Source: Adiantum capillus-veneris (Eukaryota; Streptophyta; Polypodiopsida; Polypodiales; Pteridaceae). Taken from it: 64,000 nt of DNA. The notes beneath the pieces were generated by a model, which was not told the origin of the DNA, made no database searches, and saw only the letters and a list, made by a program, of their open reading frames with translations. The stretch covers positions 64,263,184 through 64,327,183 of the forward strand of contig CM043942.1 in the NCBI GenBank assembly GCA_014529385.2. The letters run 5' to 3'. The position numbers and the translations under genes are program-made. Shown piece by piece: positions 1-11,490 of the stretch (the stretch's first letter is position 1; each line of letters starts with the position of its first letter).

Positions 1-439
1 GCTCAATAGTAACAGAATGCATCGAGAAGTCCTAAGTAAGCCAACTACAGTGATAGCTTGCTAGCTATACTGTGATACTTAAGGAATTAAGAGACAACAA
101 ACAGACGTGAGACATAAATGGTGGCATAGAGAACAAAGAATGACCAATGAACTCATCCAGTATAACCCCATTGCAGGGTGCACCCAAGATACTTGCAACA
201 TAATTCTAGTCCCTACCCTACCCTCTTCACCCCTTTGTGTGTTGTGGTCTTTCATCTTATGTAGTCAACCTTGGATGTTCATTTCCTCCTCTTCTTGATC
301 ATCACTTCTTGCTTTTTAATAGTTGGAATTGTAGGAACAACTAAACTGAACCTTAGCCTCTAACATTCTTCTCCCTTTTTTTTTATTAGTTTCACCACTA
401 GGATGAGATTGACTTGTGAATTAGCTTCACTAGGGTGAA

Positions 440-830
440 ACTAAGGATGGAAGAGCCTCATCAATATGTTTTACCCTGATGAGGTGATAGCCATTGCAAT
501 GCAGAGGCAGATATTTGTGGACTAGGAAATTTCGGACCGATAGGTGCTACACTATTGGTTTCAGGTGCCACCCTACTAGATTTACCAACCCCAGCCATCT
601 CCTTTTTCTTCAATGCTTTGACTCTCTTCTTGTTGGCCTCTCGCTGCTAATTGTCCTTATGTTCATCCATCACCTTCATCAGATCCTGGTAATGTTCAGG
701 ATGAATTCCTCTGATAATTTCTTATCATAAGTCTCCCTCTTAGTTCTTTAAACCTCTTCCTTCAACTCCACGCTTTCATTAGCCATCTTGGAGGATGAAC
801 AAACTCTTGGTTCTTTGAGCTTTTCAAAGA
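440..830 (-). pseudogene. Decayed reading frame, unrecognised
   Basis: On the minus strand, a stretch from about 725 down to 470 reads as a plausible protein fragment. It contains HPEHYQDLMKVMDEHKD, then a stop, then a basic lysine/arginine-rich segment. A second frame upstream (about 830-730) reads MANESVELKEEV and then stops. The composition looks protein-coding (charged, helical), but stops and a frame change break it. I do not recognise the family. It lies next to the outer end of a copia LTR and may be part of whatever that element inserted into. The rest of 1-847 shows nothing I can assign. Confidence 0.25.
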
Positions 831-847
831 AGTGTAGCCACTTTTTT

Positions 848-1507
848 TGTTGCAATTAGGGTTGCACAAACATTAGGAAGAGATGGGGTCTAGGAGGGCC
901 TCTATATTTGGCATTTTAAGGAAGTCAAACCTTAGTATTAATAGAGTAATCAAAAAAAGATATTTTGAAAGGCTACTTTATTAGAATTCAAATTTCTCCC
1001 CCAAAATGGAATTCAAAAATCTAGCAAGTAAAACCATATCATGTAGCATATCTATGGAAAGAGCTCGATGATAATCTTCGCTCAAACTTGAGATGGTATG
1101 TGGGAGTTATGAAGGGCCAAAAATCATAAAATTATTCACCTCCTTTTTGGGGGAAAAAGTGTATCCTTTGACCACTCTTACATATCTCTTACACACCCAC
1201 CATTCTTGCACACATGGCATACAACTATTTGTCAAAATGTTAATCACCTCCATAAGCTTATGGGTGGAAAATAAAGAGGCCCTCCTAGACCCCATCCTCT
1301 TCCTAATGAACACACATAGCTTGGAAAAGACGAAGGAAGCTCAAGGCACACAGTAGAGAGTGTATTAATTACTGTGCAATGGAAAGATAAGATAGCCCTA
1401 GAATGATGGACGTATATACAATGCACGAAGGGTAAAACCTCCTAGTGAGGGAAAAATGCCCCGGATGTCTTAAGTGTGTTCACACACATCATTACCACAT
1501 GTATATA
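848..1507 (-). repeat. LTR remnant of copia element A (3' side), split by a MITE
   Basis: The plus strand starts TGTTGCAATTAGGGTTGCA. After the insertion at 871-1308 it resumes with ACACATAGCTTGGAAAAGACG and follows the sequence at 8945-9176 to about 1507, ending near the shared CACATGTATATAG. The sequence at 8945 directly abuts a tRNA-Met primer site, so this homologous copy is read as the other LTR of the same minus-strand copia element or family. The boundary on the high-coordinate side is not clear. Confidence 0.6.
871..1308. mobile_element. MITE-like insertion with 35-bp inverted termini
   Basis: The left end CATTAGGAAGAGATGGGGTC and the right end are inverted copies over about 35 bp; the right end in reverse complement has one extra G. 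The insertion separates two parts of the LTR that are contiguous in the copy at 8945-9176. It is about 438 bp with no coding capacity: the small frames inside run opposite each other through the inverted ends. The target duplication is short and uncertain (AA or similar). Confidence 0.6.
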
Positions 1508-1689
1508 GTAAAAAATGTCCCCTAGGAGTGATGTTGGTTGGGCCAAGATGTAAAGTGCCACTCAAGTAGTAAAAAGTCCTCTTGACAGCCTGACATTGAC
1601 AACCTGCCAAGGCTTAAACCCTAGGCTATGCATGAATCTGCTAACTTATGAGATTGCAAACTCACATAATAATGTATATATGTAACTTG

Positions 1690-1895
1690 TTTGACACAAG
1701 GCAATACCACCATCACATTGCTTAAACTATATGCCCAATTAATGATGCAACAATCCCAAATTTTTCATCTTAAAAGTAGCATTCAAACCAGCCTTAAATT
1801 CAAAAATATGTCTCTCAATTGGTCTAGTGATCAGCAAATCATCCATGTACAGAACGACAATGAAAAGTACATCACCCTCACACTTTACATACAAT
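1690..1895 (-). pseudogene. Copia reverse transcriptase fragment (element A)
   Basis: Read on the minus strand, this encodes the copia RT stretch LYVKCEGDVLFIVVLYMDDL, which includes the YxDD catalytic box (YMDD), followed by FKMKNLGLLHH. The RT start is missing because the LTR of element B begins exactly at 1896, inside the codon run before LYVK. Everything after the LGLLHH motif (RT thumb, RNase H) is also absent. The missing upstream half of the same RT exists at 15262-15820 and 46822-46953, each ending at the same insertion point. Confidence 0.75.
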
Positions 1896-2184
<289 letters not shown>

Positions 2185-3222
2185 ATCTCCCACTTAACGG
2201 CGATGCGCCGATAAGTGAGACCTACTAGCTAGACTAATAGTATGTACAAGGAAACAGGTGAGAGACTCTCAACCTATGACCACTGACTTACTCTGTCGAT
2301 CTACACGGAGTCGTATCGGCTTTGGTGGTCGGTTAGTTATGGACCCCTGCTAGAGCCTGCATTTAAATCCTGCAAACAACTGTATATGGTCTGCAAAGCT
2401 CCATGAAGCATCATTCTAGTCTCAATCATCGTAGAGCTAACAATCCCTACACCAAATACTCCCACTACAGCTGCTAGGTTGGGTCTCAACACAAGGAGGT
2501 CATACATGAGATGCATGAGCACTAAAGAAATATGTGCAAACATGGTTGTCTAGCCTCTCCTATTATATGTACATGTACTACATCATCAAGACTACTCATC
2601 GTGTATGGATGTGTCAGTACCGACACTGGGGTAGCTATGTCCCTCTCATCCATAAGCAAAATTGTGTATCCTAGCATCAACTCATCAGCCTCTAGCATGA
2701 GCATGTCAAAAAATTCCATATTTGCTATATGTGTGTGTGTCTCTAGGGAACATACCTGCTCTACCTTTGACTACACAAACTCTGACAACACCTGTTGTGT
2801 CGTGCTAGAGCACTACCGCTCTACCTCTGTCTCTATAGAGTCTACCTACATGTCCTGCACAACCATATGCTCTGTCTTTTGAGCATGATGGAGATCAATG
2901 GAAAAAGAGACACGTCTCGTCTCTCGATGAATGCATGCCAACAACAAAACTAAAACTATGCCGTCTCGAACCTCAGACACATGCATAGGATATACGAGGC
3001 TGTTGCGGGCTCCTCTGGCAATCACTAGTGAACCACAATGCATCTGGAAAGACTGCTCTCTAAGTAGTACCTGCCAACCAAAAACTGACAACTGTCTCAC
3101 TGAGATCAAGCTCTATCTCAGCTGAGGAACAAAATGCACGTGTCATAGCGTGTATGACACACCGTTAGGAAAAGAGAAATAAACGTCTCATGCACCCTCT
3201 GTGTCAAACATCGAACCATCGG

Positions 3223-3510
3223 TCAAGTGCACACAACCAAGTCTCCCACTAGAAAAAGTGCTAAGGGCCACTCACGATGTGGAGTGACATGGAAAGCAAC
3301 ATTGCTATCTAGTAACCATTGTGGAGAAATTGTGCTATCCATAAACAAATTTGCAAGAGGTACACTGGAGGCAAGCGTGACATCATCGTCATTAGCATAG
3401 ACTACCACTGGAATTGCCTCTCTAGCATGTATCAAAGCCGTATCTGCATCTTGGATATATCTCTGTTGTTGTCTCATACGTCTGAAACAACAATGATGCC
3501 AACAACACAA
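3223..3510 (-). pseudogene. Protease fragment of element B, copy 1
   Basis: A 95-codon minus-strand frame ends in a copia-type aspartic protease segment: SPQWLLDSNVAFHVTPHREW. Known copia proteases have the active site D-S/T-G in this context. Here the glycine is replaced (D-S-N), so the enzyme should be inactive. Downstream on the same strand (3120-2850), a second fragment with SLVIARGARNSLVYPMHV resembles the GAG-pre-integrase domain. No integrase core follows. Confidence 0.6.
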
Positions 3511-4967
3511 GTATCGGCAAGATCAAGATCTTGAGCCGTTAGTGTAGACTCAATTGTGTCACACATCATGTCAATGCATACAAATCAAAAGTGGAAGATC
3601 ACTCAACGACTACGCTAATCAAGAATAAACCAACCAGTAGCGCAATAGTGAAAACCTGTAACCTGCATGCTGTAGTCTCATGCTTGGAATATGCATCAAT
3701 GTGAGAACATGAAGCAAAGTCAAAGGAGACTTGTAACCACGATGAGCATACCATAAATGCAGTCCCACAAGAGTAGATACAAGAACACTAAACTTGTGTC
3801 CAAGTGTCAAAGTGAGAGGTATATACTTGATCACTGTCAAAGTGTGAATATATCGACCTTTGTACAAGATGGCATAACACTGCAAACGTTTATGGCAAGA
3901 AGACATGGAAAAACAAACATAGTTTCCTTTGCAAATGAGCCAAAACGCAACGCAAACTGCAAGCCAAGAAATTGCACATAACTGCCAAAGTGAGAGTCAA
4001 ATCAATCACTAAACCATTAGAGAGTAAACTGCGAATACGCACAAACCTAGCGAGAATTTAAGAAAAATCCAGCAGAGTTTCCCATGAAAACTTAGCAAAA
4101 ACTCAAGTACAATCTCTACCATCTGAAACCGTAACACTATTCAATGCCAATGAGTAGAAATGCCAAAATGGCTCCACATTTTCACATACAATGGCAATCC
4201 ACACTAATTGTACATCAATGGAGTGAGCGCGCATAAGCAAGAATCAAAAGAGTTGCAATCCAAAAACTTGATCACTGCAAAAACAATGCTCTCAAGACAA
4301 CTCACCGGCACTTAAAAGTGCTCACCAAAATGCATGTACAATGGGCATCAATCAAGTGCCATCACCATATGTAAACCATCTACAAAGACCATGAATTCAA
4401 ACACAAATTTGTTGCCAAGGTATCCTATGAAAACATGTGAAAGAAGCTCCACTTGTGTGCTTCAAAAACCGTGTCTCTCAAGAGACCGCTTTGATGGTGT
4501 GTAAAAACGCCTTCGTGACTCTTTGCCAAAATCTACCAAAAACCCTCAAACCACAAGCTCTGCACAAGATGAAATTGCATCTTCAGCTCATAATTTATGC
4601 ACCTAACTTCAGGCACCTATTGTGCTTCCAAAAGTGCATCAAACTCGCACACTATGTGAAAATAGAAAACCTGCAGCTTATGTATACTGTCAGTCTGAGT
4701 TGAATATTAGCAAAAAGGTGAGGAATTTGTAAAAAATTTTGTTTGCAAAGTTATAGAAAAAATTTAGGAAAACACCTTCACTTACACGCAATCTTACACA
4801 CTCCTTTTTGAGCTTCCACAAGAGCATACATCACTCTCAACTGAGCTCACAAGCTCCCATTGCATTCTCACAAAGCTTTCAAGCTTTCTTGATCTCTCCA
4901 ACGCCAAGAGCAAACGAGCTATCGCCTCGAAGATCTCAAAGTTTTTGTGCTCTCCATAATCAATATG

Positions 4968-4982
4968 TACTTTGATACCAAT
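4968..4982 (-). other. Primer-binding site of element B, copy 1
   Basis: The minus strand reads ATTGGTATCAAAGTA directly after the LTR end CACTCACA. TGGTATCA followed by A/G-rich sequence is the standard complement to plant initiator tRNA-Met used by copia elements. Confidence 0.75.
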
Positions 4983-5007
4983 TGTGAGTGCAAATGCAGT
5001 GCATGTG

Positions 5008-5055
<48 letters not shown>

Positions 5056-5133
5056 ATAGAATGTGGGTGGAGTACTCAGAGGAACTAATTATAAGGAGCT
5101 CTTTATTCTCATATGTAGTGAAGAATAAGGGTA
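4983..5133 (-). repeat. Truncated 5' LTR of element B, copy 1
   Basis: Starts TGTGAGTGCAAATGCAG on the plus strand (LTR end CACTCACA on the minus strand) and includes a GA tract of about 45 bp at 5010-5054. It follows the other LTRs until AAGAATAAGGGTAC and then changes to unrelated sequence. The outer half of the LTR is missing, so the element was broken here after insertion. Confidence 0.7.
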
Positions 5134-7277
5134 CAATACCCTCTTACAATGGACACAAATTGGCAATGAAAACACACTAATATACTTTCTAAAACAAGAT
5201 CAAATGATAGAAACTCAAAATACACAAGTCGCCTGAATTCACCAATCGGTATTGCACAAGTGGGAGGACGAATATTTGAACGTTGAATCACACCTTTGAT
5301 GCACCAAACCTCAATTTATTGATGATAGAGGAACATATACAATAGTTCTTTTGAGATTTTTAAACTCACGCTCTCTCACTTGCAATGTGTAGCTTGAAAG
5401 TTTTTCTCACACCAAAAGTGAAGCTCACAAAGTGGTTGCTACGCCTAAGTCTCTCCTCAGGCATAGAGTGTTGGGGTGCTATGTGAGATATTGGGGGTGA
5501 TTTACAAGAGGGAGAGGTGCCTATTTATAGGTTGGAGACCTCTCATTAAGATTATAAGAAATCCTACTTTACAAGCTAACAAATCATGATTATTATTTCT
5601 TTGAATATCAAAACATTGCGGGCCTTCTTTGTCTACTTGAGTCATGGATGTGGGTTCAAAAGAGAGCATTATTGATGGTAGATAAGGTGAAAGTAGAGTT
5701 TTAAGGAAGAGAGAGAGAGAGAGAGAGAGTTACTATACACATGTAGGCTTGAGGTGAAGTGTCTTTTATGATTAGATCAATGGCTATTTTGTGTTAGTAT
5801 GCTAGTGGTTTGTGTTAGTAGTTTGTAGTTAGTAGGATGGGGTAAAATTACATGGCATAGGCACTCAAGGTGCATTATATGATTTATACAATTATAAAAA
5901 AATAAGAGAAAAATTAGAATATACACAATTTTATGGAAACCACGAGATAGAAAGAAAAATTTTTCACCTATCACCTCCAGCGAAAGAGTGCTTGTAGAAC
6001 TCTGTCGATGTAGTTTTTGTGACCATATAAAAATTAAATTTTCCATGATCAAAATCCTCATTTTACAAAGCTTGAACTTGATCATTTGTTGATCAAGGTC
6101 AAGCTCTGTAAAAGGATGAAGACGTTATGGTAATATGAATTTGATTCTAGATAGAGAAGTTGAGCTATGTGTGTGTAGAGATGATAATTTTTGAGCTATG
6201 GAGTAAGGGAGAGATGGGAATGGTGAATAAGATGAAAGAAGCCATGAAAGTTGCAAGTGTGAGTGAAGGATGGAGAGGAATGAGTATGTGTGTGTGTGTG
6301 TGGAAGTAGGAAAGGAGGTGAGAGAAGACTATAGTCTATGGATTACTTTGTGAGAAAAGTGGACAGACTGAGGTCCACACATAAAATTCATATCTCACCG
6401 TTGTAGCTCCAAATATTATGAAAAACATTGAGGTGATTATTCAGCTTGTGGGTTGCATCTTGTCTATTGATCACTTCTTCAATTTCCAAGCGGAGATAGC
6501 CGTAAAAAATCTCACCAAAAAGCCTGTTTTTTATGCCTGCAAAAGTCTTTTAGTGGCCTCCTCCTTTGTTGAATTTTCACAATGCATCCAAGAGTGAGCC
6601 CCTCATGTGTCATATCATGATACAAATCATCCAAGTTATCTTTACACATGCATGGAGGAGGATTATTGGTGAATAAAGAAATATATATATGGTGGTACTA
6701 GTGTATGGACTATTCATGGATTTTAGCTCAATGAGCAAATGGTGTTAGAATAATGAGTACATAATATATAAAAAAATATGAAAGAATTATGGGTATGGAA
6801 AAAGATATTGGAATCATATGATATGGTCCCACTTTTTTATTATTTTCGGTGAAAGAGAAAAAAGTATGCAAGTAAATAAAAATTATATAATAAAAGTGAC
6901 TAAGAGAGTAGAAGCCAATTTTTTTGTTTTCACAAGGGTGAGGATAAAAATGTGAGGGTGATTTGTATAAAAGAAAAAAATATTTATGAGATTAGAGAAT
7001 GTACACATTGGCAAAAAATATATACTTATGGTGTAAGAGGATAAAAGAAGGCATACATAGGTCTAATAAAACACACACCTAGGTATAAATATTTAAATAA
7101 AATACCAAAATAATTATAAAAAATCTCTATATTTAGGCCCTATATACAATGAAGTATTTACACACAATAAGGCTATAATATACTTTTCTTGTTTATTTTA
7201 TTTATTTTTTTGGCTCAACTAGCCCCATGATTAGCTAATTGAGGGTTTGTAAGAAGATATGAGAAAAGTTCCCTAAC
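5134..7277. other. AT-rich noncoding stretch, diverged retroelement leader
   Basis: No convincing gene. A GA tract lies at about 5708-5729 and a TG tract at 6289-6302. The part at 6363-6640 shares a scattered but collinear pattern with 42105-42390: a CAGACTG..GGTCCA block, CTCCAAAT, then GCAAAAGTCTT..GTGG.CTCC. This suggests the same old LTR-element leader family at both places. This stretch replaces the integrase and first half of RT that copia element A should have between 1895 and 7278. Confidence 0.35.
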
Positions 7278-8944
7278 TCACACATGTACAATGAAAGGGT
7301 GAGGATAACCAAAGTGTTTGAGTGATTTTGATAGAGTGAGGTAGCTCACTATGTCAATTTTGAATAGCCAAAAAATGGCTACCACCAGGATAGAAAGCAG
7401 CCGGTGATAGGTTTTGTGTGGAGAGCAGTCTCCAAGTCGGAGATTGTTAAGCTCAATAGAGGTAAACAAATCACGATGTGAGATAATGTGCTTTGTAGCA
7501 TCACTGTCAAAATACCACACATGTGAATCTGCAGCAACTAACATCATGCATCATGGACAATAGAATCAAATGCCCATTTTGCATCAACATCAGCATCACA
7601 ATCTGCTTGACAAAAGACTCTACAATTGTTTCACTTGTATTGGACCTTGTAATGGATCCAACCTCTTTCTTCTTAGCCTCTTTTCCCTTCAATTTTTGAC
7701 GCTGCTTGATCAAGTGTCATTAGCTTTACAATAATGGCAACACATCTTCTTTTTTCCTTTATCATCAGAATTGCTAGATGAAGTGCTGTAGTAGAAGCAT
7801 TAGGAACATAAGTTTTACCACTCGTATCAGAGCCATAAGGAGTGGTTACATTGCTGTTCCCACCATTTCTTTGAGCTGCAATAAAATCTTGTTCAATTGC
7901 ACACTGCCTACTCCTGTTTTTTTTTTAAAGTGACTCTTACAACAACAATGTGCATAATGAATCAAACTTGACAACTTCAAGATTTCCTTGGGTCATAAGT
8001 TTCCAAGTACTAGCAAAAGTCTATTAAGAATCTGACAAAGCATCAGGAACAATCTGCACAAGTGAACTGTCAGAAATGACTTCTCTTGCAGAAATTAGTT
8101 TCTCATTAAGATCCTTGACATTAGCAAGGAAAGTGTCCATTTCATCTTCCTCATGCATAATCTTCGATTCCAATTCTTTGTGCAGCAAGAAATTTTAGCC
8201 TCATTGAGGCTTGCATACAAACCTGCTAGAATATCGCAAGCCTTTTTTGCAGATTTTGTTGAACAGATGTGAGAAGTGATAGTATGCTTCACAGACAATG
8301 CAATCATGCATGAGCCTGTGCATCTCTTACATCCCAAGGAGCCTGCTTAGCCGTAGGCAAAACAACTCTTCCAATAGCATCCTTGGCAACACAACCTGTA
8401 GCATCCTCAACATCACATAGATTCACTATACCAGGATGTACATCAATGCCCTGCACAATGTTCCAAACTCCCTTTGACAGAAGTACATGTTGCATCATGT
8501 AAGCCCATATAGGGTAATCGTACCCATCCAATGTGTCCTCAGCGCCAAACATCTTGAACACATTTGTGTTGTTGTCAGCTATTGAAAATGCATGCACTTG
8601 ATGTGAAAACTTCTCAAAATGAGGAGAAATTGAGTGAGGTCATCACGTGCTATATAGCACAACCGGCACTAGATTGTATGGAACTTGTTATGCAGTAATT
8701 GGCACTGAAATTTTTTTTGCACAAGATGACAAAATTGCCTGTGCAGATCTGGCTGAAGTGAAAATGGAGGTCGACATGAGCCTGAAATGAAATTTTGAGC
8801 AAACTTGCTCTGGAACATGACCCAAATTTTTTGTCGACCTACCGACGCTCGCCAAAGCTTGTTGAAATTTCAAAAAACGAGCAGGGATGTTCTAGCACCA
8901 CTTACAACCAAGGCAGGGAGGATGTGACCTGTTCTGATACCAAT
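7278..8944 (-). pseudogene. Copia element A: leader, gag and protease remnants
   Basis: Read on the minus strand from the primer site near 8931-8943. A roughly 340-bp leader is followed by gag starting at DNNTNVFKMFGAEDTLDGYD (about 8580), then a second gag piece (8337-8095) in another frame. A zinc-knuckle region around 7740-7710 is interrupted by stops, and the protease region VWYFDSDATKHIISHRDLF lies at about 7520-7460. Copia gag typically begins with a 'xxLxGxNYxxW' segment; here YDYPIWAYMM fits it. The protease glycine is changed (D-S-D), whereas the plus-strand copy at 13297 keeps D-S-G. Frames are broken by stops and shifts, and the element ends abruptly near 7278. Confidence 0.75.
8931..8944 (-). 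other. Primer-binding site of copia element A
   Basis: The minus strand reads ATTGGTATCAGAACAG directly inside the LTR end CCAACA. This matches the initiator tRNA-Met primer site used by plant copia elements and fixes the LTR edge at 8945. Confidence 0.8.
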
Positions 8945-9176
8945 TGTTGGAATTAGGGTTGCAAGGAAACGCATAGAGCTTGGACAAGACGAAGGAAGCT
9001 CAAGGCACCCAACAAAGAGTGTATACTTAGTGTGAAATGGAAAGATAGATAGCCCGAGAGTGATGGGCGTATATACAATGCACGGGGAAAAAACCTCCTA
9101 AAGAGGGAAAAATTGCCCTGGTGATCCTAGTGTGCTCACACACATCACTACCACATGTATATGGTAACATGTACAC
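8945..9176 (-). repeat. 5' LTR of copia element A, truncated
   Basis: Begins TGTTGGAATTAGGGTTGC on the plus strand and is collinear with 848-870 plus 1309-1507. Similarity stops near 9176, where sequence of the gypsy integrase type takes over, so the outer part of this LTR is lost. Confidence 0.65.
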
Positions 9177-9189
9177 GTTAGGGAAAGAT

Positions 9190-9925
9190 GGCATACTACG
9201 GAGGTATGTGCCATGTGAAGAAAGAATAACTCTTTTGGAGGAGGAGAACTAGGACGCCAGATGTCTGGAGAGATCATGGCTAGAAAACTACTCCAGGCAA
9301 GATATTGGTGGGACACCATCCTTAGAGATTCTCAAGAATGGGTCAGGGGATGTGATGCCTAGTAAAGAATGGGCAAACATTTTCCTAATAACATGGGACC
9401 GTTGCAAAATGTCCAACTTTAGCCCCATTCATGAAATGGGGAATTTATTTCATGGGACTCTTTAGAAACACTAGCAAGCATAAATACATCATTGTGGCTA
9501 CAGGTTATGTGAGCAAATGGGTGTAAGCAGAACCACTAACATACAACATAGACAATAAGACATACAATTTTCTCTATGAATGTCATCACATGCTATGGTT
9601 GTCCTTTTTGAAACAAATTTTGATCAAGATCCTAAGACATACACATGCTTCTTGAATGAGACCATCGAAGACCTTACTGAGGTATTTTAAACAAAGCATT
9701 AGAAATACACAACATATTACCCCATATAAAATAGTCAAGTAGAAAGCACTAGTAAGACTTTGAAACAAATTTTGATCAAGATCCTAAGACATACACATAA
9801 ATTTAGCCTTATGGGCATACAAAACGGCCTTTAAAGTCTCTACTAACAAACTCCCTTCAGGTTGGCTTTTGGTCAAGAGGCAATTGTGCTCTTTGAATTC
9901 ACCATTTCAACTCTAAGAACTTTAG
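9190..9925 (+). pseudogene. Ty3/gypsy integrase fragment
   Basis: In plus-strand frames the segment carries, in order: a zinc-binding H2C2-like part (ARKLLQARYWWDTILRD, then WVRGCDA); the start of the catalytic core (FMGLFRNTSKHKYIIVATGY, then VSKWV); and after about 9690 the C-terminal part (PFRLAFGQEAIVLFEF). These are typical gypsy integrase signatures. Stops and frame changes occur throughout. A short stretch near 9606-9640 duplicates 9757-9797 (AAACAAATTTTGATCAAGAT). No gag, protease or RT of this element is present. Confidence 0.7.
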
Positions 9926-10096
9926 TTCAGTAACAGCTGGATCTCTAGGCAAATCTTTAGTAAAGGCTACTGGAATCGGAAAATTTGGATGAAGCAATAC
10001 AAAGTTCAAACTCCAGGTCACACTAGCACAAGAAAATTTAGAAATTTTCTCATGTAGGAAAATGGAGTCTTTTTCAGTATTTTTCATACTATGTAT

Positions 10097-10294
10097 AACA
10101 TCATGAGCTTCTGCTCGAGAAGCACCGCTTACCTAGCTAGGGATGATTGGGGGCAGGGGACCGCCGGCCCGCTCACCGGGCCGGCGGTCCCCTACTCCCA
10201 ATCGTACCTAGCTAGTGAGGGGGCCGGTGGTCCCCTGCCCCCAATCGTACCTAGCTAGGTATGCAGTGCCTCCCTCCCAGAAGCTCATGATGTT
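10097..10294. mobile_element. GC-rich palindromic MITE
   Basis: The termini AACATCATGAGCTTCTG and CAGAAGCTCATGATGTT are exact inverted copies. Inside, a second, nearly perfect hairpin is built from CCTAGCTAGG, ATTGGGGGCAGGGGACC and GCCGGCCCG, with a third copy of the GGGGACC...CCTAGCTAG block. GC content is far above the surroundings. It is about 198 bp with no coding capacity, and such a sequence would fold into a very stable hairpin. Confidence 0.7.
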
Positions 10295-10329
10295 GAGGTA
10301 AGTCACAATGTGGGAATTATTGTGAGAAT

Positions 10330-10645
10330 TTGTCCAAAACTTCTTGTGTATATAGGCCTAGCACAGGAAAACCAATACAAGAACCACTCCAAGAACTGGA
10401 GGAGTCAACAAGTCCCAAAGTAGAAACACATAACATTAGGGTAAAATCTGAAGCAATCAGGCCAAGAGTAGCTACCAGGTCAAGTAGCCGTCAGAAAGGA
10501 AATGAGGGTGAGGTTGCAGAGATTCAAACGGTCAACAACAAATACTTATGGAAAGTAATGCGGCGGCATGCATTTAGAAACACCTACTCATTTCCAATTG
10601 TGCTAATGATTTTTGCGATAATAGTAGGTTTCTTGACATGGGCTC
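10330..10645 (+). CDS. Unrecognised open frame, probably a fragment
   Basis: A plus-strand frame of about 105 codons before the inverted-repeat element starting at 10641. It has a polar, basic first two thirds (ATRSSSRQKGNEGEV) and then a hydrophobic run near codons 86-102 (FPIVLMIFAIIVGFLTW) that could be a membrane segment. The frame's continuation to 10875 is repeat sequence. No family is recognised. It could be the end of a decayed retroelement polyprotein, since it follows the gypsy integrase remnant. Confidence 0.2.
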
Positions 10646-11058
10646 CGACCCTCCACACTATCTTGCACGGGCATGCTCAAATGGGATCGATGGTTGAGTT
10701 GATCTGGGCCATCAGATGCACAATTGGTAAATTCGGGGCGTTTGGTAAATTCGGGAAGAGAAGTAAATTCGAGCAGACTTGTAAATTCGGGTCGATCCGC
10801 ACCCCATGTCTCGAACCCCGACCTCCCCACCATGAGCCATATGCACTAACCACTACGCCCTCTTGCGTACCTTGATATATAGGCGATTCGAGTATGTCAT
10901 ATTGTAAATGTGGGCTGATTAGTAAATTCAGGACAAATTTGTAAATTCGAGGCAACTTCAAATCTGACGGTCCATAATTGACGCGCGTCTTCTTTTCCTC
11001 CTCCACCATTGATCCCATTTGACCATGCCCGTGTGATATAGTGATGAGGGGCTCAGAC
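10641..11058. mobile_element. TIR element of about 420 bp with internal short repeats
   Basis: The left end (GGCTCCGACCCTCCACAC ... CACGGGCATG ... CAAATGGGAT) is repeated in inverted form at 10998-11058 with roughly 80 percent identity over about 55 bp. The interior has several GTAAATTCGGG-type repeats on both sides of a tRNA-like segment. There is no protein-coding content. Confidence 0.55.
10799..10868 (-). repeat. tRNA-like SINE head
   Basis: The minus strand reads GGGCGTAGTGGTTAGTGC, an A-box-like stretch at 10844-10860, and about 26 nt later GGTTCGAGAC, a good B box at 10808-10817. The spacing and order match an RNA polymerase III internal promoter. The flanking stems do not pair as a proper cloverleaf, so I read it as a tRNA-derived SINE or tRNA relic rather than a working tRNA gene. 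Confidence 0.45.
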
Positions 11059-11195
11059 GACGTACGGTAAAAGCTCTCAACCAAAACAAGAAAGAAGTGT
11101 GCAAAATAGACATAGTGCTCTCCTCTTCTATGTTTTTGACTTCGTCATTTTCTTCTTTTGCGCTCTATCCATGGAATTTGATAGCTTAATATAGC

Positions 11196-11490
11196 AAAGC
11201 TGAATGCCAAGGAAACTGCAGATTTTGAAGCTGCAGGCTTAATAAATCTGTTTAAAGTCGTAGACGAGGCAATAGAAGACAAATTGATGCAGAATTACGA
11301 CAAGGCATTAAGGTATCAGCTACAAGAGAGAGTCTGAGCCAGCATCTGAGCATTAACGCAGAAACAGTGGGAGTACCAGCATGGACTGATGAAATCCATA
11401 GCTCAGGCAATATGCTTAAAAAAGGACGACAAACATTTGTCTAAACAGATGTTCATGGAAGCGGCTAGGGTATTGAAAGGAGGATAATGT
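11196..11490 (+). pseudogene. Decayed helical reading frame, unrecognised
   Basis: One plus-strand frame reads AKETADFEAAGLINLFKVVD, then continues through two TGA codons to KKDDKHLSKQMFMEAARVLK before a TAA. The composition is strongly protein-like (charged, helix-forming). It may be a gag-like or host fragment. I cannot name the family. Confidence 0.3.

Noticed and set aside
107-298. Small plus-strand frame at the left edge
   Set aside because: No composition bias, no homologue recognised, no support beyond being open.
10799-10868. A functional tRNA gene on the minus strand
   Set aside because: A and B boxes are present, but the acceptor and anticodon stems do not pair convincingly and it lies inside a TIR element. 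Kept as a SINE-like relic.
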